The translations under genes and the position numbers were made by a program. Source: Microthrixaceae bacterium (lineage in GTDB: Bacteria > Actinomycetota > Acidimicrobiia > Acidimicrobiales > Microtrichaceae). From it: a stretch of 64,000 bases of DNA. Location: positions 1 to 64,000 of the forward strand of contig JAMLGJ010000019.1 of the NCBI GenBank assembly GCA_023958095.1. The letters run 5' to 3'. The notes under the pieces were generated by a model. That model was not told where the DNA came from. It was given only the letters and a program-made list of their open reading frames with translations, and did no database searches. Each line of letters starts with the position of its first letter. Position 1 is the first letter of the stretch. Positions 48,778-56,912 of the stretch are shown here, one piece after another.

Positions 48778-50601
48778 ATGTCAGCGCGCATCGAGGACTA
48801 CGCACTCATAGGCGACAGCCGCACCGTGGCGCTCGTGGGCCGCAACGGCTCGATCGACTGGTTCTGCGCCCCGCGGATCGACTCGGGAGCATGTTTCGCG
48901 GCCCTGCTGGGCGACGAGGACCACGGGCGCTGGTTGATCGCCCCCGTCGAGGAGCCGACCTCGGTGACCCGTCGTTACGAACCCGACACCCTGGTGCTGG
49001 AAACCCTCTTCGAGACACCCAGCGGCACCGTCGCCCTGAACGACTTCATGGTCCCCGGCTCGCCGGATCCGACCATCCACCGGATCGTGGAGTGTCGCAG
49101 CGGATCGGTCGAGCTGGACATGGAGTTGCTCGTGCGCTTCGACTACGGCTCGATCACGCCGTGGGTGACCTCCACCGGAGACGGCCAGCTCCTCGTTGCA
49201 GGGCCCGAGGGGCTGCGGTTCCACAGTTCGGTGCCACTCGAGGCCGAGCGCATGCGGACCACCGCACGATTCACCATCACGGAGGGGAACCGCCGCACCT
49301 TCTCGCTCACCGCCTTCGACAGTGCCGGTGACGAACCCCACCCGCTCGACAGCTTCGCCGCGCGGGAGGCCACACGCCGCTGGTGGCACGAGTGGGTGGG
49401 ACGCTGCACCTACCAGGGAGGATGGCGCGACGAGGTGGTCCGCTCCCTCATAACCCTCAAGGCCCTCACCTACGAACCGACCGGTGCGGTGTGTGCCGCC
49501 GCGACCACCTCGCTGCCCGAGGAGCTGGGCGGGATACGCAACTGGGACTACCGGTACTCGTGGCTGCGCGACGCGACCATGACCCTGCAGGCGTTCCTGT
49601 TGGGCGGCTACCTCGAGGAGGCGGCGAACTGGTCCCTGTGGTTGAGGCGGGCCGTCGCCGGTGACCCGGCGGACTTCCAGATCATGTACGGGGTGGACGG
49701 CACCCGACGACTCACCGAGCTCACCCTCGACTGGTTGCCGGGCTACGAGGGCTCCGCCCCGGTGCGCATCGGCAACGCCGCGTCCGACCAGTTCCAGCTG
49801 GACGTGTTCGGCGAGATCCTCGACGCGGTGCTCACCGCGGCGCGCAACGGCCTCCAACCCGTGGCCGACGCCCGCGACGGGATCCTCATCAAGATGCTCG
49901 ACCGGCTCGAGCGCGTGTGGAGGGAACCCGACGAGGGCATCTGGGAGGTGCGTGGACCCCGCCGCCACTTCACGCACTCCAAGGTCATGGCCTGGGTCGC
50001 GTTCGACCGGGCGGTGCGCCTCGCGAAGGAGGGGCTGCTCATCAGGGACGACTCGGAACACTGGGCGGAATTGCGCGACGAGGTCCACGCCGAGGTCTGC
50101 GAGAAGGGCTGGAATCCCGAGGTCGGGGCGTTCACGCAGTACTACGGCTCGGACCGGCTGGATGCCAGTGTGCTCATGATGTGCCAGGTCGGCTTCCTGC
50201 CGGCGGACGACGCACGCATGGTCTCAACGGTCGAGGCCATACAACGCGACCTGGTGGTGGACGGCTTCGTGAAGCGCTACCAGACCGACTCCGGGAGCTC
50301 CGACGGGCTGTCCGGCGACGAGGGGGCCTTCCTCTTGACGACGTTCTGGCTGGCCGACGCCCTCACCTTCCTCGGCCGCACCGACGAGGCCGAGGAGACC
50401 TTCGACCGGTTGCGCGGCCTCGCCAACGACGTGGGGCTCCTATCCGAGGAGTACGAGCCGCATGCCGGCCGGCTCCTGGGGAACTTCCCCCAGGCGTTCT
50501 CCCACCTGGGGTTGATCCACACCGCCGCGAACCTGAGCCTGAAGGAGGCATCGCCGTGTGCGATCCGGGCCTCGGCAGCCGCTTCGCCCACCGGTCGCTG
50601 A
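48778..50601 (+). CDS. Glycoside hydrolase family 15 protein (glucoamylase/trehalase-like)
   Basis: A 607-aa GH15 enzyme. MSARIEDYALIGDSRTVALVGRNGSIDWFC (read in parts: IEDYALIGDSRTVALV then NGSIDWFCAPR) is the family N-terminus; GIRNWDYRYSWLRDA is the substrate loop and SEEYEPHAGRLLGNFPQAFSH the C-terminal catalytic Glu loop. In actinobacteria this family includes trehalases that split alpha,alpha-trehalose to two glucose, so the enzyme could feed ppgK across the divergent promoter region. ATG 48778 sits in a stretch with TACGGT 8 bases upstream. It could equally cleave glucan ends. It lacks a signal peptide, so it is probably cytoplasmic. Confidence 0.9.
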   Translation: MSARIEDYALIGDSRTVALVGRNGSIDWFCAPRIDSGACFAALLGDEDHGRWLIAPVEEPTSVTRRYEPDTLVLETLFETPSGTVALNDFMVPGSPDPTIHRIVECRSGSVELDMELLVRFDYGSITPWVTSTGDGQLLVAGPEGLRFHSSVPLEAERMRTTARFTITEGNRRTFSLTAFDSAGDEPHPLDSFAAREATRRWWHEWVGRCTYQGGWRDEVVRSLITLKALTYEPTGAVCAAATTSLPEELGGIRNWDYRYSWLRDATMTLQAFLLGGYLEEAANWSLWLRRAVAGDPADFQIMYGVDGTRRLTELTLDWLPGYEGSAPVRIGNAASDQFQLDVFGEILDAVLTAARNGLQPVADARDGILIKMLDRLERVWREPDEGIWEVRGPRRHFTHSKVMAWVAFDRAVRLAKEGLLIRDDSEHWAELRDEVHAEVCEKGWNPEVGAFTQYYGSDRLDASVLMMCQVGFLPADDARMVSTVEAIQRDLVVDGFVKRYQTDSGSSDGLSGDEGAFLLTTFWLADALTFLGRTDEAEETFDRLRGLANDVGLLSEEYEPHAGRLLGNFPQAFSHLGLIHTAANLSLKEASPCAIRASAAASPTGR

Positions 50602-50634
50602 CCCCAACCCCGCGGACCCGGTAGGGTCGACGAC

Positions 50635-52071
50635 ATGAGCGCGGAGATCCTCCACCGGATCCAGTTCGCACTGACGATCAGCTTCCACTTCGTGTTCCCC
50701 CCGATGTCGATCGGGTTGGGCCTGATCCTCATCATCCTCGGGGTGAAGTCGGTCCGCACCGGCGACCCGAAGTGGCGCCAGCTCTCGATGTTCTGGGTGA
50801 AGATCTACGGCCTCGTGTTCGCGATGGGCATCGCGACCGGGATCGTCCAGGAGTTCCAGTTCGGCACCAACTGGTCGGTGTTCTCCCGCTACGTGGGCAA
50901 CGTGTTCGGGAGCCTGCTCGCCGCCGAGGGAATCTTCGCGTTCATGCTCGAGGGCGGATTCCTCGGCCTGATGCTCTTCGGGGGCAGCAAGCTGGGGAAC
51001 CGGCTGTGGCTCTTCGCCACGACCATGGTCGTGACCGGTGCGATGTTCTCCGCCACGTGGATCGTGATGGCCAACTCGTGGATGCAGTCCCCCGCTGGAT
51101 CGGAGGTCCGCGACACCGCCCAGGGTGCCCAGGCGTTCATGACCGACTTCGCGGATGTGGTGTTCACGCCCACGTTCATACCCCGCATCCTGCACGTGCT
51201 GGTCGCCTCCTGGATCGTCGGCGCCGCGTTCGTCATGAGCGTCGGGGCCTTCTACCTGCTCAAGGGCCGCCACGAGGACCTGGCACGCACGATGATCCGG
51301 GTCTCGCTGCCGCTGTTCGCCGTGCTGTCGGTGCTGCAGGTGTTCGTGTTCGGATCCAACGCGGCGGTGGCCGTGACCGAGAACCAGCCACAGAAGCTGG
51401 CCGCCATGGAGGGGCTCTACGAGACCCGCGACTGCGCGCCGATGTTCATCGTGGGCTGGAGCGACGAGGAGACCCGCGAGACCACCGGGTTGTCGGTGCC
51501 GTGCCTGTTGAGCTTCCTCGCCACCCAGGACTTCCAGGGCCAGGTGGACGGACTCGAGCAGTTCCCCACCGACGAGTGGGCACCGGTCAACCTCACCTTC
51601 CAGGTGTACCACCTGATGATCGACCTGGGCGTGCTGTTCATGGCGATCGGTGCTTTCGCCCTCGCCATGTGGGCGTGGAAGGGACGCCTGTGGGACATGC
51701 GGTGGCTCCTGTGGGTGCTCGTGTCCACGATCGTGCTCACACACATCGCGACCCAGGCCGGGTGGTGGACCGCGGAGATCGGCCGACAGCCCTGGATCGT
51801 GTGGGAGCAGCTGCGCACCGCGGATGCCTACTCCCCGATGGTCGGCACCGGGAACCTCGTGTTCTCGATCGTCATGTTCGTGCTGCTGTACGGGTTGTTG
51901 TTCGCGCTGTTCCTGTTCCTGTTGAACCGCAAGATCCAGGACGGGCCACCACCACCCCCGAGCGAGGAGGACACCTCCTCGCTGCCCGACAGCTTCGCCG
52001 AGGTGTTCGCACGCCGACCGCACCGCGCCTCGCAGGACTCCACGACCGCAGCAACCGGAGGTGAGAAGTGA
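50635..52071 (+). CDS. cydA: Cytochrome bd ubiquinol/menaquinol oxidase subunit I
   Basis: A 478-aa multipass heme protein and the catalytic subunit of bd oxidase. RIQFALTISFHFVFPP places the axial His (about 18), GWWTAEIGRQPWIVWE is the quinol-oxidation signature, and AEGIFAFMLEGGFLG has the acidic channel residues. It oxidises quinol and reduces oxygen to water with high oxygen affinity. The sequence is close to the canonical length for short Q-loop members. TAGGGT lies 7 bases before the ATG. cydB begins inside the stop as GTGA. Confidence 0.96.
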   Translation: MSAEILHRIQFALTISFHFVFPPMSIGLGLILIILGVKSVRTGDPKWRQLSMFWVKIYGLVFAMGIATGIVQEFQFGTNWSVFSRYVGNVFGSLLAAEGIFAFMLEGGFLGLMLFGGSKLGNRLWLFATTMVVTGAMFSATWIVMANSWMQSPAGSEVRDTAQGAQAFMTDFADVVFTPTFIPRILHVLVASWIVGAAFVMSVGAFYLLKGRHEDLARTMIRVSLPLFAVLSVLQVFVFGSNAAVAVTENQPQKLAAMEGLYETRDCAPMFIVGWSDEETRETTGLSVPCLLSFLATQDFQGQVDGLEQFPTDEWAPVNLTFQVYHLMIDLGVLFMAIGAFALAMWAWKGRLWDMRWLLWVLVSTIVLTHIATQAGWWTAEIGRQPWIVWEQLRTADAYSPMVGTGNLVFSIVMFVLLYGLLFALFLFLLNRKIQDGPPPPPSEEDTSSLPDSFAEVFARRPHRASQDSTTAATGGEK

Positions 52072-53090
52072 GTTGGCTCGCCACGACCTGGTTCGTGCTG
52101 TTCGTGGTGATAGTCGCGGGGTACGTCATCCTCGACGGGTTCGACCTCGGCGTCGGGATGCTCTCGCCCTTCGTGGCCCGGAGTGACCATGACCGCCGCG
52201 TCCTGCTCAACAGCATCGGACCGGTCTGGGACGGCAACGAGGTCTGGCTCGTGCTCGCCGGCGGCGCTCTCTTCGCCGCGTTCCCGCTCGTGTACGCGGC
52301 GCTCTTCTCGGGTTTCTACTCGGCGATGATGCTCGTGTTGCTCGTTCTCATCCTGCGCACGGTGGCGATCGAGTTCCGCTCCAAGCGCCACAGCCAGCGC
52401 TGGCGCAACACCTGGGACTGGTTCTTCTTCGCCTCCTCGCTGGGAATAACCCTGCTGCTGGGTGTGGCCCTCGGCAACGTGGTGAGGGGCGTGGCCATCG
52501 ACGAGGCCGGCAACATGACGGTCGACCTGGTGGAGCTCCTCAACCCGTATTCGCTGCTGATCGGGATCACAGCTGTCGCGATGCTGTGCCTGCACGGAGC
52601 GATCTTCCTCACCCAGAAGGTCGAGGGGGAGCTGTTGGCGAAGGTCAAGCGATTGATCCCCCGACTCGGGGTGACGTTCTTCGTCCTCGCGACAGCCGCG
52701 GTGCTCGCGACCCTGCAGGTCGACTCCGAGATGGTCGACACCTTCCGTGACCGCCCCTGGACGGTCGTGTTCCCCATCGGGGCACTCCTGTCGACCCTGG
52801 TTGCGTGGCGCCTCGTCGAGGCAACCTGGTACCTGGCCGGATTCCTGGCCTCGGCTACGACGATCGCCCTGCTGCTCGCCTCCGTGGCAGCCGGTCTCTA
52901 CCCGGTGATGCTGCCCTCTTCGATCGACCGTGCCTACGACCTGACCGTGCACAATGCCGCGTCGGCCGACAACACGCTGCAGGTCATGTTCGTCATCGCG
53001 CTGATCGGCATGCCGTTCGTGCTGCTGTACACCGCGGGGATCTACTACTTCTTCCGCGGCAAGGTCGAGATCGACCAGGACAGCTACTAG
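52068..53090 (+). CDS. cydB: Cytochrome bd oxidase subunit II
   Basis: A 340-aa multipass membrane protein. FVVIVAGYVILDGFDLGVGML and GPVWDGNEVWLVLAGGALFAAFP are the CydB signatures (the DGFDLG and WDGNEVW motifs) that form the partner surface for CydA. It stabilises the oxidase. A GTG start is used and overlaps the cydA stop. cydDC begins 15 bases later, giving a single operon for oxidase and assembly factors. Confidence 0.96.
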   Translation: MSWLATTWFVLFVVIVAGYVILDGFDLGVGMLSPFVARSDHDRRVLLNSIGPVWDGNEVWLVLAGGALFAAFPLVYAALFSGFYSAMMLVLLVLILRTVAIEFRSKRHSQRWRNTWDWFFFASSLGITLLLGVALGNVVRGVAIDEAGNMTVDLVELLNPYSLLIGITAVAMLCLHGAIFLTQKVEGELLAKVKRLIPRLGVTFFVLATAAVLATLQVDSEMVDTFRDRPWTVVFPIGALLSTLVAWRLVEATWYLAGFLASATTIALLLASVAAGLYPVMLPSSIDRAYDLTVHNAASADNTLQVMFVIALIGMPFVLLYTAGIYYFFRGKVEIDQDSY

Positions 53091-53105
53091 GCACCCCGGA
53101 GCATC

Positions 53106-56100
53106 GTGGGGCACCGACCGGCTGCATCGCTGGTCTTCGGGCAACTGGCCGGACGCGGCAGCCACGCACGGAAGCTGGTCGCGGCGGCACTGCTGTCGCA
53201 TGCGGTTGCCACCGCGGCAACGGTGGCCCTGCTCGTGGTGCTCGCCGGCTCCGTGGCATCCGTCTTCGCGGAGGGCTCGGACCTCACCGGGATCCGCTGG
53301 CGGCTCGTGGCGATGGCGGGTCTGGTGCTCCTGCGTGCCGGTGCCGTTCGCGCTGGTGGCGGGTGGTTCGCTCGTGCTGGCGAGCTCGTCGAGCTCGACC
53401 TTCGACGCGCCACGGTACGCGCGCTGGCCAGCCCCGGGCGCCTCCCCCTGCCAGCGGAGTCCACGGTCCATGGACCAGCAGCGTCCCACCGGACGCCACC
53501 GGGGCACACCGGGGACCGCAACGCCGCCGCGGCCGCCAGCACGGTGCTCGACGGAACCGACGCCGTCGGCAGCTGGGTCACCGAGTACCTACCCGCAGCA
53601 GCGGGGGCGGTGTTCGCCCCGGCTCTGGTGTTCGTGCTGGTGCTGCTGGCCGACCCTCCCAGCGCCCTCATCCTCGTGTTCACGGGACCGATGCTCGTAC
53701 TGCTCCTGGCCGTGATCGGGAGGCGAACCTCGGAGCTGACCGAACGACGCGAGGAGGAGCTCGCGTGGCTGCGGTCCCTCTACGCGGACCTGCTCGCAGG
53801 CATCTCGACGCTGCGCACCTTCGGCCGGTCCCGGGAGGGAGCCGACCTCGTGGACTCGACCAGCTCCAGGTTCGCGAACCGGACCCTCGAAGTCCTGCGC
53901 ACGGCGTTCCAGACCTCGCTGGTCATGGAGTGGGCGGCCACCGCGGCGACGGCCCTGGTGGCGGTCGAGGTGAGCTTCCGGCTCACCGCGAACCACATCG
54001 GCTTCGCCTCCGCACTCGCAGTGCTCATGGTCGTGCCGGAGTTCTTCGCGGGGTTCCGGACGCTGGCGCTCGCCTACCACTCGGGGGCCAGCGGCGACGC
54101 CGCGGCGACGAGCATCCGCGCGGTGCTCGACCGCGGGGCGGCGCATCGCCCCCACGCGGCGGATGGGGACGCAGCGACCCGTGGCCCGGAGTCGCCAGCG
54201 CCGGCGGCGGGCGGTTCGACGACACCTCCGTCGCTCGAGCTCACCGGGATCCAACTGCGGTACCCGGGTGCCGCCACGCCCGCGCTCGACGGTGTGGACC
54301 TCGGCATCGCCGCGGGTGAGACCGTCGCCCTGTGCGGACCCAGCGGGGCCGGGAAGTCGACGATCGCGAGGGTGCTCGTCGGTCTGGAGCAGCCCGGGTC
54401 AGGAGCGGTGAGCTGCGACGGCATGATCGTGCGCACCGACGACGACCGGTGGCGCGCCGGTGTGGCATGGGTACCGCAGGCTCCGACGCTGTTCGCCGGC
54501 ACCATCCGGGACAACATCGACCTGGGGGCCCCCGGCGCCTCACCGGCGCGGATCCGGCGAGCAGCTCGCGTCGCAGCGGTGGATGACTTCATCGCCCCCA
54601 TGGAACACGGACTGGAGACCCGTGTGGGTGAGGAGGGCATCGGTCTGAGCGGAGGGGAGCGCCAGCGGATCGCGATCGCGCGGGCGGTCCTGCGCGAGGC
54701 ACCGCTGGTGGTGCTCGACGAGTTCACCTCACAACTCGATCCCGCCACCGAGGAGCGGGTGCTGGACGCGTTGCACGACCAGCTCCGCGACACCACCGTG
54801 GTGATGGTCGCCCACCGCGAAGCGGTGGCGCGCCGGGCGGACCGGCTGGTCGTGGTGGAGGACGGAGAGGTGGTGGACCAGGGCCCACCTGCAGAGGTGC
54901 TCGCCCGCCGGGACTGGGATTCCCTGTTGCGGGGGGACACCCACGGCTCCCATGGCACCCGGTACGGCGACGCTGCCGGCAGGTTGGACCGGGGTGACAC
55001 CGGAGCAGCTGCTGGCCCGGACGAAGGCGCCACACCCGGCCCCGATCACGTGGCCGTCACGGTCGGAGCGGAGCGGGCGACCCCCGAGGAGCTCCTTCGG
55101 TCCCTCAGGGGCCAGTGGCGCTGGATCGCTGCGGCGGTAGGCCTCGCTGCGCTCACGACGCTGTCGGGCATCGGGCTGATCGCGGTGGCGGCATGGCTCA
55201 TCTCGCGTGCCTCCCAGCTGGACGGGACCGCCGAGCTGGGCCTCGGCATCACCGTTGTGCGCCTCTTCGCCGTGTCCCGGGTCGGGCTGCGCTACGCGGA
55301 GCGCCTGGTCGGTCACATCGGCACCTTCCGCTGGCTGACCGAACAGAGGGTCCGGACCTACCGACGCCTCGAACCGCTGCTCGTGGGCGGCGGTGCCGAC
55401 CTACGGCGGGGTGACCTCCTCACACGCGTGATGGCCGACATCGACACCCTCGGCGACCTGCCGCTACGAGCAGTGGTGCCGATACTCGCCGGAACGGCTT
55501 CGCTGGGGGTCACGGCCGCGTTGTTGTGGTGGTTGGCACCGGCGGCCGCTGTCCTCGCCGTGACCGCCCTGCTGCTCGCAGGTGTCGCCGTCCCCTGGGC
55601 CACGCGCCGGGCTCTGCGGGGACGTGCATCCGATGCGGCCGAGCAGAGGGGTCTTCTGGAGGCGGACCTGGTCGAGTCGCTGCAGGGACTCGACGAGCTC
55701 GTCGTGCTGGGGCGCACCGAGCGGATCACCTCGGCGGTGGATGCCTCGGCCACCGCGTTCGGGGCACAGGAACGGTTCATGGGCACGGTGCGCGCACGCG
55801 CGCAGGCTTCGGCCTCGCTGCTGGTGGGAGCGGGCGTGCTCGGTTCCTTCGCGATGGCGGTGCTCGCCGTGCGCAACGGCACGCTCTCCGGAGTGCTCCT
55901 GGCCACGGTGCCGCTGGTCGTGATCGCGGCCACCGAGACGGTGTCACCGTTCGGCCCCGCCATCGTCTCGGTGGAGAAGGCCCGCGCCGCCCTGGGCAGG
56001 CAACTCGCGCTCGGCCAGCGTGTCACCCGGAGTGCGGCTGCACCTCCCGGACACGAGGACCCGTGTCCCGCTCCCCGACCGACGGCGACGACAGCGCCAC

Positions 56101-56912
56101 CCGCGATCGAACTGAGCGACGTGTCGTTCTCGCACCACGGTGCGGCGTCGAACGACGGTCCGGCACCCGGAGACGTCGGCCGGGGTCGGGGCCGGGATCG
56201 TGCTCGACAACACGCGCCCCGGACCCTGGCGGGGATCGACATGGTCGTGCCCGCTGGCTGCTCGGCGCTCCTGTCGGGTCCGAGCGGAGTGGGCAAGTCG
56301 ACCCTGGTGTCACTGCTGTGCGGCCTGGCCGAGGCCGACTCGGGCACGGTCACCCTCGGGGGGCGGCGGCTGTGCGACCTGCTCCCGGAGGAGGTCGCCG
56401 AGCAGGTCGCCGTGGTGCGCCAGCACGACCACCTCTTCGACACCTCCGTGCGCGACAACCTCGCCCTCGGTGACCCCTGGGCCGGGGATGAACGGATGAG
56501 CGAGGTGCTCGAAGCCGTCGGCGCCGGCGAATGGCTCGAGGGTCTGGCCGACGGGCTCGACACGCGGATCGGACCCGATGGCGACCGGCTGAGCGGCGGG
56601 GAGCGCCAGCGGCTTCTCGTCGCCCGGGCCCTCCTGAGGGACGTTCCGCTGCTGGTGCTCGACGAGGCGACCTCGCATCTCGACGCGCGCTCCGAGGCAC
56701 GGGTCCTCGAAGCGGTCGAGGCCTGGAGGAACCAACCGGGCGAGCGAGCCCGCACGGTGCTGTGGGTTGCACACCACCGGCCCCGCGGGCTCGAGGGGCA
56801 CCTCGGGTTCCGGATGGAGCCCACGACACCCGAGGCTCACGGCGCCGCCGGATCGCCCGCCCGACTGCGCAGGGTGGATCAGGCCGCCGGTGTCCGCGGT
56901 GAGTCACCCTGA
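53106..56912 (+). CDS. cydDC: Fused CydDC heme/thiol ABC exporter
   Basis: A 1268-aa polypeptide containing two complete ABC half-transporters. Each half has a six-helix membrane domain followed by an ATPase: first Walker A GPSGAGKSTIAR at about 415 with signature LSGGERQRIAIAR; second Walker A GPSGVGKSTLVS at about 1060 with LSGGERQRLLVAR. The inter-domain joint near 610-660 and the segment before the second ATPase (about 980-1035) are Pro/Gly/Arg-rich. CydDC exports a reducing agent or heme-related substrate needed for cytochrome bd assembly. Fused CydDC proteins are known in actinobacteria; separate CydD and CydC are usual elsewhere. The stop lies 34 bp inside the convergent glycosyltransferase gene. 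GTG start. Confidence 0.93.
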   Translation: MGHRPAASLVFGQLAGRGSHARKLVAAALLSHAVATAATVALLVVLAGSVASVFAEGSDLTGIRWRLVAMAGLVLLRAGAVRAGGGWFARAGELVELDLRRATVRALASPGRLPLPAESTVHGPAASHRTPPGHTGDRNAAAAASTVLDGTDAVGSWVTEYLPAAAGAVFAPALVFVLVLLADPPSALILVFTGPMLVLLLAVIGRRTSELTERREEELAWLRSLYADLLAGISTLRTFGRSREGADLVDSTSSRFANRTLEVLRTAFQTSLVMEWAATAATALVAVEVSFRLTANHIGFASALAVLMVVPEFFAGFRTLALAYHSGASGDAAATSIRAVLDRGAAHRPHAADGDAATRGPESPAPAAGGSTTPPSLELTGIQLRYPGAATPALDGVDLGIAAGETVALCGPSGAGKSTIARVLVGLEQPGSGAVSCDGMIVRTDDDRWRAGVAWVPQAPTLFAGTIRDNIDLGAPGASPARIRRAARVAAVDDFIAPMEHGLETRVGEEGIGLSGGERQRIAIARAVLREAPLVVLDEFTSQLDPATEERVLDALHDQLRDTTVVMVAHREAVARRADRLVVVEDGEVVDQGPPAEVLARRDWDSLLRGDTHGSHGTRYGDAAGRLDRGDTGAAAGPDEGATPGPDHVAVTVGAERATPEELLRSLRGQWRWIAAAVGLAALTTLSGIGLIAVAAWLISRASQLDGTAELGLGITVVRLFAVSRVGLRYAERLVGHIGTFRWLTEQRVRTYRRLEPLLVGGGADLRRGDLLTRVMADIDTLGDLPLRAVVPILAGTASLGVTAALLWWLAPAAAVLAVTALLLAGVAVPWATRRALRGRASDAAEQRGLLEADLVESLQGLDELVVLGRTERITSAVDASATAFGAQERFMGTVRARAQASASLLVGAGVLGSFAMAVLAVRNGTLSGVLLATVPLVVIAATETVSPFGPAIVSVEKARAALGRQLALGQRVTRSAAAPPGHEDPCPAPRPTATTAPPAIELSDVSFSHHGAASNDGPAPGDVGRGRGRDRARQHAPRTLAGIDMVVPAGCSALLSGPSGVGKSTLVSLLCGLAEADSGTVTLGGRRLCDLLPEEVAEQVAVVRQHDHLFDTSVRDNLALGDPWAGDERMSEVLEAVGAGEWLEGLADGLDTRIGPDGDRLSGGERQRLLVARALLRDVPLLVLDEATSHLDARSEARVLEAVEAWRNQPGERARTVLWVAHHRPRGLEGHLGFRMEPTTPEAHGAAGSPARLRRVDQAAGVRGESP

